NCBI GenBank assembly: GCA_029582165.1 | Contig: CM055885.1 | Coordinates: 13,967,729-14,031,728, forward strand | Reading direction: 5' to 3' | DNA from: Portulaca oleracea | Taxonomy: Eukaryota > Streptophyta > Magnoliopsida > Caryophyllales > Portulacaceae | Length of the DNA: 64,000 nucleotides | Shown: piece after piece, positions 25,038 to 36,826 of the stretch | How positions within the stretch are numbered: the first letter of the stretch is position 1 | Layout: each line of letters begins with the position of its first letter | Position numbers and translations under genes: made by a program | Notes under the pieces: model-generated | The model's database searches: none | What the model was told of the DNA's origin: nothing | The model's input: the letters and a program-made list of their open reading frames with translations, nothing else

Positions 25038-25935
25038 TAGATTTTATAAATTTTAATAACTAATGTACTATTTCAGTGATTAACAATTTTAGATAATTAA
25101 TTTTTTGGTATCAATCCCTAATGTGCTATTTTTTTGTTCTAATGACTTGAATAAATTGTTTTTTTATTAATTTTTAAGTATTCTTCTCTAATTTTGTCTA
25201 GGTAATTTTTTCCATGCAACTTTAATATGATGAATGTATAATATACTTTGTAGATTTTATGAATTTTAATAACTAATGTACTATTTTAATGATTAATAAT
25301 TTTAGATGATTAATTTTTTGGTATCAATCCCTAATGTGCTACTTTTTTGTTCTAATGACTTGAATAAATTGTTTTCTTTACTAAATTTTTAAGTATTCTT
25401 CTCTAATTTTAACGATGTAAATTTTTTCATGCAACTTCAATATGATGAATGTATAATATATTTTGTAGATTTTATAAATTTTAATAACTAATGTACTATT
25501 TTAATGATTCATAATTTTAGATGATTAATTTTTTGGTATCAATCCCTAATGTGCTATTTTTTTGTTCTAATGACTTGAATAAATTGTTTTCTTTATTAAT
25601 TTTTAAGTATTTTTCTCTAATTTTAATGATGTAAATTTTTTCATGCAACTTCATTATGATGAATGTATAATATATTTTGTAGATTTTATAAATTTTAATA
25701 ACTAATGTACTATTTTAATGATTCATAATTTTAGATGATTAATTTTTTGGTATCAATCCCTAATGTGCTATTTTTTTTGTTCTAATGACTTGAATAAATT
25801 GTTTTTTTTATTAATTTTTAAGTATTCTTCTCTAATTCTAACAATGTAAATTGTCACGCAACTTTAATATGATGAATGTATAATATATTTTGTAGATTTT
25901 ATAAATTTCAATCCCTAATGTGCTATTTTAATGAT
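25038..25935 (+). repeat. 214-bp tandem repeat (about 4.1 copies) directly upstream of the transposase
   Basis: The word TAGATTTTATAAATTTTAAT starts at about 25038, 25251, 25466, 25680 and 25892, a period of 212-215 bases. Other shared words are GGTATCAATCCCTAATGTGC and GATGAATGTATAATATA. The last copy is partial and ends about 30 bases before the transposase start codon, so the array is the proximal promoter/leader of that gene. Confidence 0.9.
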
Positions 25936-25964
25936 TCATGGTGTAGATTTTCATCGATATCATC

Positions 25965-28796
25965 ATGGCATCCCGACAAATGGACTTGAACGAGGAATGT
26001 GACAGTGATTCCGATTACGATCCATTAGAAGAGTTGTTTAATGATGATGGGTCAACTGTTGTTGGTAATCGTGACGACTTGTTTCGTGATTTATTCGGAG
26101 ATGAAGACAAAATTGAGGCAGAAGATGGGATTAAGGCCCCTTTCATACCCGAGGATGATGTGGAAGCCATGAATGTTGCTACTAATGGTGATGTTGATGG
26201 GTCGAGTGACCATCCTAACAGTGGCAGATCATTCTCCGTCACCACCCCTTTTCACGAGATGGAATTTGATTCGGTCGGGCAATTTGTGAACCATATGCAT
26301 AATTATGGGCGGGCCAATGGGTTCCAAGTACGTATTAGAAGCTCCGAAAAATTTTCCGGACAACCTGCCACGACAAACGAAGCACTCATCAAGAGGATAA
26401 TGATGGTTTGTACAAAATATGGCACGTTCGAGTCAAATAGTGCAAATCCAAACCAATCATCCAACACTTCTGTCACCGGGTGTGGTTTCAAAGTCACTGC
26501 CACGTTCCAGCAGCAAAGCGGAAAGTACAAGTTGACTACAGTCGACACAAACCACAACCACGAGTGCAACCCTGCAGACATAAAATACATGCGGAACTAC
26601 AAGTTCATAAGTTTCGAGAATCAGTGGAGGATGATAAACAACGACACGGTCGGCGTGCAAATCTCCAAAAACTTCAACTCAATTGCGGTACAACACGGCG
26701 GCCATGATCAAGTTCCATTCGACGAGAGAGATTGCCGCAATATTATCAGTAGGGCAAGGAGACTCGCATTGCAAGACGGCGACTTCAGGGCGATGATGGG
26801 ACATTTTAAGGAGATGATGTCCGGTAACTCCAACTTTTTCGTCACGTATGATACCGATGATGTTGGAACTCTGAGGAACGTCTTTTGGGTGGACGGAAGG
26901 AGCAGGGCAGCTTGCGAGGACTTCGGGGACGTGGTGTCGTTCGACACGACTTATGTGTCCAACAGGTACAAGATGCCATTCGCTCCTTTCATTGGGGTAA
27001 ACAACCACGGACAGTCCATCCTGCTCGGTTGTGCGCTGTTGGCTGGAGAGGAAGCCGATAACTTTGTTTGGTTGTTTCAGACGTGGTTGAAATGCATGTC
27101 AGGGAAAGCTCCGATCGCGATCATAACAGACCCTTGCCAATCCATAGGTCAGATTTAATTATTCTGTTATATTTATTTATAAGTACTCAAGTTTTCAGCG
27201 TGCATGACACTTTGTAACAAGTTAAATTTTTTAAGTGCAGGCAAGGCTATCGAAAAGGTATTTCCGAATGCACGACACAGATGGTGCATATGGCACGTGA
27301 TGAAGAACGCGAAGAAGCATCTATGCAACAAACCAGAGGGAAAAGATATACTTCGAGGGCTCAGAGATACTCTTTACGATTCACCTGATGTTGAGGAATT
27401 CGAAGATAGATGGAAAGAATGGGTTGACACGTACGGCCTGCACAACTCCAACTGGTGCAATGACATGTATGATAAAATGAATAGATGGGTACCCGTATAC
27501 TTCAGGGATGAGTTCTGGGCAGGAATGTCAAGCACGCAAAGGAGCGAGGGGATGAACTACTTCTTCAAGGGTTTCGTGAATGTCAACACGACTCTCAAAC
27601 AATTTGTGAAACAATTCGGATTCGCACTAGCAAAGAGAGTTAGAGAAGAGGACAAGGAAACGTTCCGATCAAAGGATAAACCAGTCCAATGTCAATCGTG
27701 CTTTGTTTATGAGCATGTATTCCAGAAGCTATACACTTCAAAGAAGTTTGTTGAGCTTCAAAACGAGGTGCAAAACCTGATCTATGTAGTGAAAGCAGAG
27801 AAGATACACGACGAGGAAAGGGCGTGCACTTATGAGGTCACTGTGAGGAAGGACCGTGCAGTATATGAGCCGAAAGAAATCACAACCCGACGATCCAGGT
27901 TTATCGTCAAAGTAGATGGAGAGACCCTAGAAATGAAGTGTGACTGCAAGAAGTTTGAGTTCAAGGGAATCTTGTGCTCCCACATACTACGTGTTTTCGA
28001 CGAGGAGGGGCTGGATTACGTTCCAGAAAGGTACATTCTGGACTGGTGGAGGAAAGACCTTCCAAGAAAACATCTCACTATCCAAGTTCCGTACTACCAA
28101 CTGCATCGGGCTAAAACCAAAGAGGTTATCCGATTTGAACAACTGCAGAGTGCGTTTGAGTATGTTTCTACACTGGTCGTAATGGATGAGAAAATGTTCA
28201 AAGCAATGATGAAGGCTCTTTCCGAGTTGAAAGAGAAGGCACCATCCATTACTGGGGACCGTGATGGGGTCGTGACCCGGGTCATTGACAAGATCGGTAG
28301 AGCGTACGGTAGGTGGCCTGCTGGAGAGGGAACTTCTCGAAGGGATGCGAGCGCCAACGCTAACGACTCTGTCCCCGTGAACGACCCCGTCGATAAAAGG
28401 GGTAGGGGTAGGAGACAGACAAGGAGAACCGGTTATCATAATGAACAACCCCGTAGCAGGAGGAGAACACAGCAAACGCCACCGACAACCAGTGTTCACC
28501 AAGGCTTCCAAATGCCACCTGGATCAATTGTTCAACCAGGCTTCCAAATGACACCTGGATTTGGGTATCAAATGCCGCAAGGTTCTAACGCTCCCAACGG
28601 GTTGCAAATGTACACCCACCCGCATGTTGTGCTAAACTACACCGTAACTAATCCTCCTTTTCAGCCTACGTCGGTAAGATTATTATTTGATATAACTGCA
28701 TTTTGTCTATATTGTACATCAAACGTATTAGAATCTTAACGATGAATCATTTCGCAGGGTCAGGGTCAAACACCTCATTTCAACCAAGGAAGATGA
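25965..28796 (+). CDS. MURA-like MULE transposase (FAR1/FHY3-related), 3 exons
   Basis: Cuts and joins the element ends; acts in the nucleus. Exons 25965-27147, 27241-28673 and 28758-28796 join in frame to 884 residues plus stop; all introns are GT-AG. An acidic N-terminus (about 1-75) is followed by a FAR1-type DNA-binding zinc region (about 95-205, with GCGFKVTA and DTNHNHEC). The MULE DDE core shows D327 (FDTTY), D389 (IITDP) and a likely catalytic Glu near 497 (STQRSEGMNYF). A SWIM zinc finger, CDCKKFEFKGILCSH, sits at 628-642. The C-terminus is basic, then Gln/Pro/Met-rich with repeated GFQMPPG-like words. No frameshift or stop is seen, so the gene may be active. A domesticated FRS gene is the alternative, but flanking TIRs favour a transposase. 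Confidence 0.92.
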
Positions 28797-29426
28797 AGAA
28801 GAAGATGGCGGGTTTAGGTAGAAGATTGGGGAAATTGATTTCTTTCTATGCAACATGTATGTACTAAAGGGTTTAGGTAGATCAATCTATTGAAAAGTTT
28901 TGTAAAAATAAGTGTAATTTCAAACAATCAATTTTGAATGATCCATAATCAAACTATACCAATCCAATTAGTTCATTTTTCGATCCCCACCCTATTTATG
29001 TGATCAGAAAAAAAAAAAACCTAGTATTTTTGACTAAAAAAAAATTGACCAAAACTTAGTTGAGAAGCCTACTGTACATGGAGATGTAACCAAGAGTTTT
29101 CACTCCATCCATACAATCACCCCAACACTAAAATCAGTTGTATACAATCACCATCAAGATACAAATAAGTTCTCTTTGATAAATGGGTTAATTCAATCAC
29201 AGTTCCCTACAAAAAATAAATATAACTGAGTGGCAATTGAACAAGCCCTAAACAACACCCTAAGAAAAACAATTCAACCAGAAACAATTACAAAGGATAG
29301 CTGTGAAAAGCTTATCAGCACCACAAAAAATCAATCAAACCATAAACAATTACAAAGGAGAGTAGTGAAAAGCTGTTAACCAGCCCTAAACAGCACTCCT
29401 AAAAACATCAAACAACAGAAAGATAC
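28797..29426. other. 3' flank of the transposase, non-coding
   Basis: AT-rich, no gene. Short local repeats such as ATAAACAATTACAAAGGA near 29341. Confidence 0.4.
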
Positions 29427-29606
29427 AACTGTTTGAGCTTGCTGGAAATTATGGCCACTCTTCCAGTCCCAAAACCACAAGCTCCCATTGTGACCTGTCA
29501 AACCAGATTTTGCTGAGAACTGCACATATGAAATCACACCTGCTGTAGTCAACACTCCATCCTCATTCACTGCCATTGCATTGATAATTGTCTTTTGCTG
29601 AGAACT
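29427..29606 (-). pseudogene. PRL1-like WD40 gene fragment, two exon pieces (MULE copy 2)
   Basis: The minus strand reads SQQKTIINAMAVNEDG then VLTTAG (29606-29543), a 45-base intron-like gap, then GHNGSLWFWDWKSGH and NFQQAQTVV (about 29501-29427). These words are diagnostic for PRL1/PRL2 C-terminal WD repeats. The gap contains a second copy of CATATGTGCAGTTCTCAGC, duplicated from just upstream of the first piece, and is too short for a normal plant intron. A decayed captured gene piece. Confidence 0.85.
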
Positions 29607-30220
29607 GCACATATGATAAAAAGTAAATTCTCATTCCTTATGCAGTGTAGCTGTAACACCAAGGATCCTTTGCTGTTGCACGATCTGGTTCACTAGACAT
29701 TGTCACGATTTTCAAAGTAGGGGGCGGTCATTAAACCTAAGTCTAAAATGGAAGGCAATTGTGCAAAAGCGGAGCCTTTCGAGACTGAAATGGTAGTTGC
29801 ATGTGACTAGCCATAGTACTAGATGCAAGTCAAATTACAAGTCAAAGAAACATACAGTCAAATTACAAGTCAGGTTCAATTTAAACCTGTATACCTACAC
29901 TTCTACAAAGAGCATCTGACATTATGCAAGTGAATTAGAGATCAAGCCAAACATCTACTGAAAAATTCTCCAAAGTTTTGAAAGTTAAGCAGTACTGCAA
30001 CAATAAGCAAGTATTGGGACACTTCCACACTTCAGAACCACGGCAAGAAAAACACAATATCACAAACGGACACCAACCTTCCACTCTACACTGGTCAGAA
30101 AATGTTGAACTCAGGTACACTGGTCAGAAAATGTTGAACTCAGCTGTTTCAATCGCCCACTGGCTACATCCCATATCTATATCAACAAAAAAATGTTGTC
30201 ACAAAATGACCAATAATTAA
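29607..30220. other. MULE interior between PRL1 fragments
   Basis: Non-coding. Contains a 20-base-plus duplication around 30092-30140 (CTGGTCAGAAAATGTTGAAC twice). Possibly remnant intron sequence of the captured gene. Confidence 0.4.
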
Positions 30221-30695
30221 GGACTGACTTGAGGTAAAGAAATCAATGAGGAAACAGAGCTCCCCCCCCCCCCCCACCAAAAAAATAAATAAATAAATAA
30301 ATCAAACTCAGATTTGCATAAGAAAGATGCAGTTGGAATATGTCCCAAACCTTAATTGTTCGATCTGCAGAACCAGTGCAAAATCAATTGTTACTTGGAT
30401 CAAAAGCAATGGACCTCACCCAACCCAAATCTAGGTATGTCTTAATCTAGGTGATTTACCTATGTCAGGGAGACAAAACCAAGTCAAATCACTTACACCT
30501 CTGATCTTCCATAATAAATGTAACCATTACAATTTAAACTAAAAAAGACCAAAGTATTTTATCACAAATGGATGCTACTTGTCCACCCCATTTAAGTAGA
30601 AAATGAGATAATGTAACCCAAAATATCATGGACACAACACAAGAGATACAAGCATGAAGAAGAACCCATTGAAAACCCATTAGAGCAAATAAAAG
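30221..30695. repeat. MULE-internal direct repeat, copy 2
   Basis: Partner of 23141-23690. It includes a C14 run at about 30262-30275 and the PRL1 exon at 30341-30430, both absent from copy 1. Confidence 0.7.
30341..30430 (-). pseudogene. PRL1-like WD40 exon fragment (first WD repeat)
   Basis: The minus strand encodes LGWVRSIAFDPSNN, a stop (TGA in place of the family's Trp), then FCTGSADRTIKVWDI. This matches the first WD repeat of PRL1 (GHLGWVRSVAFDPSN). It lies upstream, in minus-strand order, of the C-terminal pieces at 29427-29606, so gene order is preserved with a large deletion between. Confidence 0.85.
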
Positions 30696-32172
30696 GAACC
30701 AATGAAAACTATCAAAATTCAATTTCTGAAATATCAAAATTAAAAGGCTGAAATATTATAAGGCATACGTAAAAAAAAAAAAGATTAGCAAAAAGGATTA
30801 GCAAAAACATAAATTTCAAATCAGCAACCAAATTAATCGAAACCAGACAGCAAATTAATAACAAAAGCAAAAAAAATTAAATTCCAGACAACAAATTAGT
30901 TTCAAATTAATTGCTAGAACACCAAAGGCCACTAGGTTTTCCCTATAAATAATAGTAGTTCTTCTTGTTAGTGTCCTACCATATAAAGAAGAGGGCAAGT
31001 CAGGAACATTATGTGAAAGAACAATTGAATTGTTAGATCTTCTTATAGTAATAACTTTTAGCAACACATGTTCATGAGAGAATAATTCCAAGAGACCCAC
31101 TAAAAATGTTTTTGAGAAAAGAGTTTGAGGTTGCAAATTATCTGATAACAAGCTTTATTAAGACAAGAAAAATAAATATAAATATAATGGACAATTATTT
31201 TTGGGAAGGATGGAATATGTGAAAGTAATCATAGTACATATAGAAAGATTTCAAAGTTGCAAATCCTTTTATGCAAGTAATGTAAACAATAATTTGTAGA
31301 TACCAGCTTCAACCAAACCAAAATGCATACCGACAACGAATGCCAAAACAAATAGATAAACCATAGAAGTACTTGTGGACCATGCATGAGCTGAAGCAAG
31401 AACAAAAACTAACTACCTAATGTTTACAACTTCAATTCTAGATACTTAATCTGCTTGTTAATGTCCTTAAGTCAAAGGGTCTCCTTATCATGCAAAATAA
31501 CCGAAACATACTTCAATTTTATCCATTCCGCTTTTATCTGCTTGTTAATGTCCTTAAGTCAAAGGGTCTCAACCAAATCATGTAGTATAATCCAGCTACA
31601 TGATTCAATGATTGTGCCCAAAATATCATGTAATGGCAACTCCAAATATACAATCGTTTTGGGACAATGAATCTAAACAAAAGAATTTTTTTCCCCTCAC
31701 AGAAAAGAGCACAGTTTTTTGAGTACCTATGGGACAAATAAACCCTGGAGAGCTAATCTATTTACCTCAATTACCTAAACTATTGAATTACGAATCAGAT
31801 AATTGAATTGTTAGATCTTCTTATAGTCATAACTTTTAGCAACACATGTTCATGAGATAACAAATAATCTCATGAATTTTCAGGACCAAATTTGGGCCCT
31901 TAGTTAAAAGTTTAATACACAATAACTTATTGCTTTCATTAATAACAGATATTCTCATGAATTTTTTCCCTCAATGGTTCACATGAGAACCTCTCGAGTC
32001 CTAACAAACCTGATGTGCTTCACACCACAAGCCAATTTCTGGGATAGTTTTTAAAATAACAAAACCATAAATTTCAAATCATTAAGCAAATTAATTGATA
32101 AATTTAATATCAGAAAACAAATTAGTTTTCTCATCTTGACAAAAAATTCACATCAGACAGCAAATTAATGAT
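30696..32172. other. MULE interior with internal duplications
   Basis: No gene. Blocks shared within it include GAATTGTTAGATCTTCTTAT (about 31026 and 31805), GTCCTTAAGTCAAAGGGTCT (about 31463 and 31549) and a promoter-like block at 30918-30970 repeated at 32173-32225. Confidence 0.5.
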
Positions 32173-32200
32173 AGAACACCAAAGGCCACTAGGTTTTCCC

Positions 32201-32208
32201 TATAAATA
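32201..32208 (+). promoter_or_regulatory. TATA box of the hypothetical MULE gene
   Basis: TATAAATA, 78 bases before the ATG at 32279, within GGTTTTCCCTATAAATACTA. An orphan copy with TATAAAT lies at 30944-30950. Confidence 0.55.
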
Positions 32209-32278
32209 CTAGTAGATCTTCTTCAATTATCATCACTTACAAATACATTTGAAACAACCATTCTCAAACAAAATCCAA

Positions 32279-32740
32279 ATGGAGAGCCCTTCCTCTTCCC
32301 TAAAAACAGCCACAACCACCAAAACAGAAACAACCATAAAAAATGAAATTGACCAACAAACCGATTCTGAAAGAACATTAAGCCAGGCACCGATGTCTGT
32401 TTCAGCTGTGAAACGGGAAAATTCCTCACTAATTCCCTCACCCAATCCCTCACCCAATCCATCACCTATGACACCAAAATCTTCCAGGAAAACTGGGAGA
32501 CGTAGAGCTGCTGCGGTACATCCATATGAAGTGCAGTATGAACGTTTGAGGTCAGACATTAAAGAGCTTTTCAAGATGATGAAGAAAAATGGAAACGGGG
32601 TACTACTCAAGAAGATGATTTGGGCAAATGATGACGGATTGGTTGACCTAGATATCATCTTCAAAGGATGTGACGAATCTAATGAAAGTCCAAGGAACTG
32701 GAGTTGCGCTAAGCAACTTCACCCATATACTTCCCCATGA
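32279..32740 (+). CDS. hypothetical Ser/Pro/Lys-rich protein (153 aa), MULE-borne
   Basis: A single-exon frame of 153 codons plus stop. The N-terminal half (to about residue 85) is Ser/Thr/Pro-rich and probably disordered, with a short SPNPSPNPSP tandem. A basic patch, SSRKTGRRRAAA, follows; then a predicted helical part, YEVQYERLRSDIKELFKMMK, and KKMIWANDDGLVDLDIIFKG. I recognise no domain. The start is the first ATG after a well-placed TATA box. It lies inside the MULE near the right end, in the same orientation as the transposase; it could be an accessory gene or a captured host gene. Confidence 0.5.
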   Translation: MESPSSSLKTATTTKTETTIKNEIDQQTDSERTLSQAPMSVSAVKRENSSLIPSPNPSPNPSPMTPKSSRKTGRRRAAAVHPYEVQYERLRSDIKELFKMMKKNGNGVLLKKMIWANDDGLVDLDIIFKGCDESNESPRNWSCAKQLHPYTSP

Positions 32741-33440
32741 AGTATTCTGGGGCGAAAGATGAAGGTTGAGGAAGAGTACTCTTCCTCTGTTCCTGATGGA
32801 ACAGAGATCATCAACTTGGACTGAATTTAGGAAGAGGAGTCGTAGGAAGATGAGTAGTAGGGTTTTACTGGTGGTGTTTGTTTTCTAGTTTGTTTTCTGG
32901 TTTTTGAATTGAGGATCTAGCTTGTTTTCTTGTGGTGTTTTTGAATTCAGGTCTCTAGTATGTTGTTTAGGGTTTAATCTATTATCAATGAAGTTAAGTA
33001 TTTTGGTTTAAACTTTCATTTTTTATGCTTTCATTTTCTTTGAGATTAAGAACCCTAAATTTAAGAACCCAGAAAACATTATAAAGCCCTAAAATTCATA
33101 TTCGATCAAAACAGAGAGAAAACCCTAAAAATTTGAACAAATACAATTACGAAGAATGTAAACACTAAACCCTAAACAAATTAACACTAAAAAATCCAAA
33201 AAAAGTGAACAAAATCAATCAAATACTCACAATCCAGAAAAGATTAACCCTAAAAACAAAAAAAAACCCTAAAAAATGAAGAAAAACGATGAACTTATCT
33301 GAATCTGCCGTCCTCTTCATCTCCGATGTGTAGGGTTTCGCTATCCTCGACATATCCGTTGGTCGACGACGACGAAGGTGGTGGTGAGTTGCTGGGATTT
33401 GCCGTTGACATATCTCCGATGGTGAGTCCGTCGTCTTCAT
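32741..33440. other. MULE interior up to right TIR
   Basis: 3' flank of the hypothetical gene, then CCCTAAA-rich sequence. On the minus strand a frame starting at 33411 (MSTANPSNSPPP, then SSSSTNGYVEDSETLHIGD) could be a first exon driven from the right TIR, but no continuation was found. Confidence 0.35.
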
Positions 33441-33888
33441 CTTCCAGGTATCAAGTTTAGGGTTTTGCCAGTAGGTTTAGGGTTTAGGTTGAATGGGTTT
33501 GAATTAGGGTTAGGGTTAGCGCTACGCGTTAATGGTTGTCGACGGTGGTGGTTGAGGGTGGTAGTTTGGATGGAGATTGGATGGGAGATAGTGAGTCCTC
33601 GTCGCAGAGATGAGAGAGGAAGAAACTCATTGGGGAATTGGGGGTATTGGGAAAAGGGGCAGGCATGGGAGGATGTTTCTGGGAAACATCGAGGTATTAA
33701 ATGGGGGGGGGGGGGGGGAGAATTTAGGGCAAACGTAAACTGGGAAATTGGGGAGGTATTAAATGGGGTAGGTTTTTTCTGTTTTTTCCTTTTATTTTCG
33801 ATCACTCCTTCACTCATCCCTCCATGTTAGCTGCCAACTCAGATGAGTCTTTGATTCACTGAGTCAGTGAAGGCTTTTCCCATTCCCC
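33441..33888 (-). repeat. right terminal inverted repeat of the MULE
   Basis: Inverted counterpart of 19038-19426. It contains a G run of about 16 (33703-33718) and ends in a C run, so its outer border is uncertain by several bases. Confidence 0.85.
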
Positions 33889-35059
33889 CCCCCCTTTTTT
33901 GTTGATTCACGTGACACTTGCACAAAAAGAAAAAGATAATGAGTTGTGGAAAACAAGATGGTGCTGCATTTAATGTGTTGTCTGGGAAATTTGCATGCGT
34001 GAGATTCAATTCTCAAAAAACACACCACCCCCCTTGTAACACCCCCAGGTTATTAACCACTAGATTAAGCTAATGACTCATTTAACCTAACATTAGCACG
34101 GCGGACTTAGCGCCCGAGGGTATTACCGCCGTCCACGGAATGGGACTAGACTAAACTCTAACCCAAACACACATACATAACATGAATTCAACATAAACAT
34201 CACAAACCACCAAGATACATACTTAACTTGAACAACTCCACCACATAACTCACAACTTAAAATAATACAATAACTATCATAATAACAATACTCCTTTATT
34301 TCAATCAGTTGCTCCCCAAATCACCTTCGTCGTCTTATGAGGGCCTAGAGGTTCGTCCTTTCAGTGCCTTGCCTTTTCCCTTAGCCGGATGTCCTAAAAC
34401 GAAAATAGAAAACTTCGAAGAATGAGATAAACTCAATACGTATACCCATATAGTGTAAGAATTAATTCAAAATTAATTTTTGTTGTGGGCGCAGTTCCAA
34501 ATTCATTTAAAACACTGTAAACAATCATAACGATAACAACAATCGATAAACAATAAACATAACTTATCATATCATAAGAGTAATAACTTAACTTATAACC
34601 TTAAAACCATACTTGGATCAACAAAAAGCGTAGCTTGGTTCATGACGTAAACCATAACTTAAATTGTACCTGATAACTTTAAACATAACGTATATAGAAG
34701 CTTAAGGCATGACATAAACCATAACTTACTTGAAAACCATACTTGAGAGTTCCCTCCTTTGAACAAATCATAAGCATAGTTTAGGAGACTTGTAAATCAT
34801 ACATAAACTTGATGTTAACCACACATTGATTTAAACATAAACTTGACTTTGAATTACCATCAATCATGACCTGTAATCCTTAGTATATACTTCATAAATG
34901 GTACTTTGATCCAAATAACTTGGATACCTTAAAATACTTAAAACTTGATTCCCGTATTACTAACTTGAAGGTCCCCTACTTGCGATCATCGACTAAACCT
35001 CCATATGCACATACCCGGACCGATTGGGAGATCCAGATGGTGGATATTATCCTGTACTA

Positions 35060-35180
35060 GCCAGATTTCTATGGGGTGCTCTTTATGGCACGAATTATCC
35101 TGGTGTGCACTAAGACACGTTTTTCATGGTGTGCACTAAGGCACGATTAACATGGTATGCACTAAGACACGGTAACATGG
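35060..35180 (+). repeat. minisatellite in the gypsy LTR
   Basis: GTGTGCACTAAGACACG-like units repeat three to four times, separated by ATGG-containing spacers. It occupies a position analogous to the CGCCTACCACAGGCATC array in the LARD LTRs. Confidence 0.7.
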
Positions 35181-36826
35181 GCGGGGCCTTTAATTAGGTG
35201 AGAAAAACTTAAAACTTACTTGCTTAAACCTTGTTATAAAATGAGTTCTTGTATGATTTTATCCTTAATATAATTTATCCATGGTATTCCCGTAGACAAA
35301 AAACTTGTACTTGTGCAGTAATGTACTCATGAAAAATCCTTAATAACATCAATACTTGTTATCAAAGAAAAGTCTAACCACATGTACTTACATGACATAA
35401 GTGTGTTAACATGGAGGACGTGTAACATAAATATTTAAGTAAGATAATTTACTTAGTACCGTACTTTGGTACATAAAATCACATAAAACTCTTCTTATAC
35501 TTTAACATGACATGTACACTTTGCACAAACAACATGAATCTTAAAAGAACATATTATTTATAAGGCATAAATTAAATTATAGAATTCAACTTGAAAGTTA
35601 CAGTCAATATACATACCTGGATAAACTCAGACTTACACACACCTAAACTCATAGGGACTTGAACAGTTGAGCGCAACGACCTCTTGGGAACACTTAAGAA
35701 AGAATAAGAATCATAAATTATAACTTAACTTGGGTGAAAGTAATGAAGAATATCCTAGTAGAATTCTAAAATTACTAGATAATTAAACTTGTTTCCTAAG
35801 GTTACTCGGAAGGCCATAACTTCTCCCACAAGTATCGTATCATTACGCATAAGGACTTGTTGGAAAGCTAAGCTCATGTACTAAAACTCTCTAGTTGATC
35901 ATGAAGGTAAAAAAACGTGGTTATGGAGGGTAAAAATCCCCAACTCAGTAGGCTGTCCAGAACGTGCGGGTATGAACGCTGGTTTTTCGGAGAGTTATAA
36001 CTCGAGTTATAGATATCAGTTTGGGACATGTAAGCTATCTATGGAAAGCTTGAAGAACATACTAAAACTTTCATGTTGATCATAAACTGGTTTGGACATG
36101 GGAAAGGGTCGGAATTCGGCCAAGAACACAGGACAATCATATTGATTTTCTGGGTAACACAGTTTTACTGACCAAGGTTCGGTGACTCATAACTTTCACT
36201 CCCGGTATCCTATGGTTATGAAATTTACCTTTATGGAAAGCTCGATAAATACTCTATAACTTTCATGTTGAACACTTAATCAAAGAGGTCTCTAATCAGA
36301 AGAAAAACATGTATTTTCATATTGTTCTAAAAAACGTACATACATGCACCTCTTTACGGTTTTGGTTATAAATTAAGATATACACATCGGAATTACGAAC
36401 TTCAAAAACCAGGTGTTAGCTAACATTTTAGGCTTCCTATTCAGGCCATTAACTAAGCCAAACTCACATTCTAGGAATTTCAGAATACAACCAGATTCGA
36501 CCACTCAACTGCCTTTCGGTTTGCATGCATATTAAACTTAATCATCCCACACTAATCTCTTCCCAAATACATACCTTAAGTATAAAATCTAAATTTCCAG
36601 AAATAATCATCCAGAAACCACATCCCACAGATCATATATCATAAATGCAACGCCTACTCTTAACATGATTCAACATCCAAAGCACCAAACTTCATCAATT
36701 TACCATTAAACATCATAATGTTGGCACTTTAATTTGGCACTTTAACCTTAATCTAAGTGCATGCACTCCAAATTACCCATACTTCCACAGTGAGAATATC
36801 ATACCATTGATCATGCATGATCATAA

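Larger units (their letters stand above)
19038..33888. mobile_element. giant Mutator-like element (MULE) with long inverted ends
   Basis: Two inverted segments of about 390 and 450 bp bound a 14.85-kb interval holding an intact MURA-like transposase, a GRF zinc-finger ORF, a Ser/Pro/Lys-rich ORF and PRL1-like gene fragments. Shared landmarks read inward from each end: GGGGAATG, CACTGA(G/A)TC, GCTNACATGGAGG, AACCACCACCGTCGACA, CCCTAACCCTAATTC and AAACTTGATACC. Long inverted ends plus a MURA transposase define MULEs. The 9-bp target duplication could not be recognised because poly-C/poly-G runs blur both ends. Unusually large for a MULE; much of the excess is non-coding and captured DNA. Confidence 0.85.

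Noticed and set aside
27987..28511. 174-codon frame antisense to the transposase
   Set aside because: Shadow of the real exon on the opposite strand; no domain.
19029..33897. A 9-bp target duplication for the MULE
   Set aside because: Flanks read ATTTCCCCC on the left and C/T-rich sequence on the right, with homopolymer runs at the borders; no convincing match.
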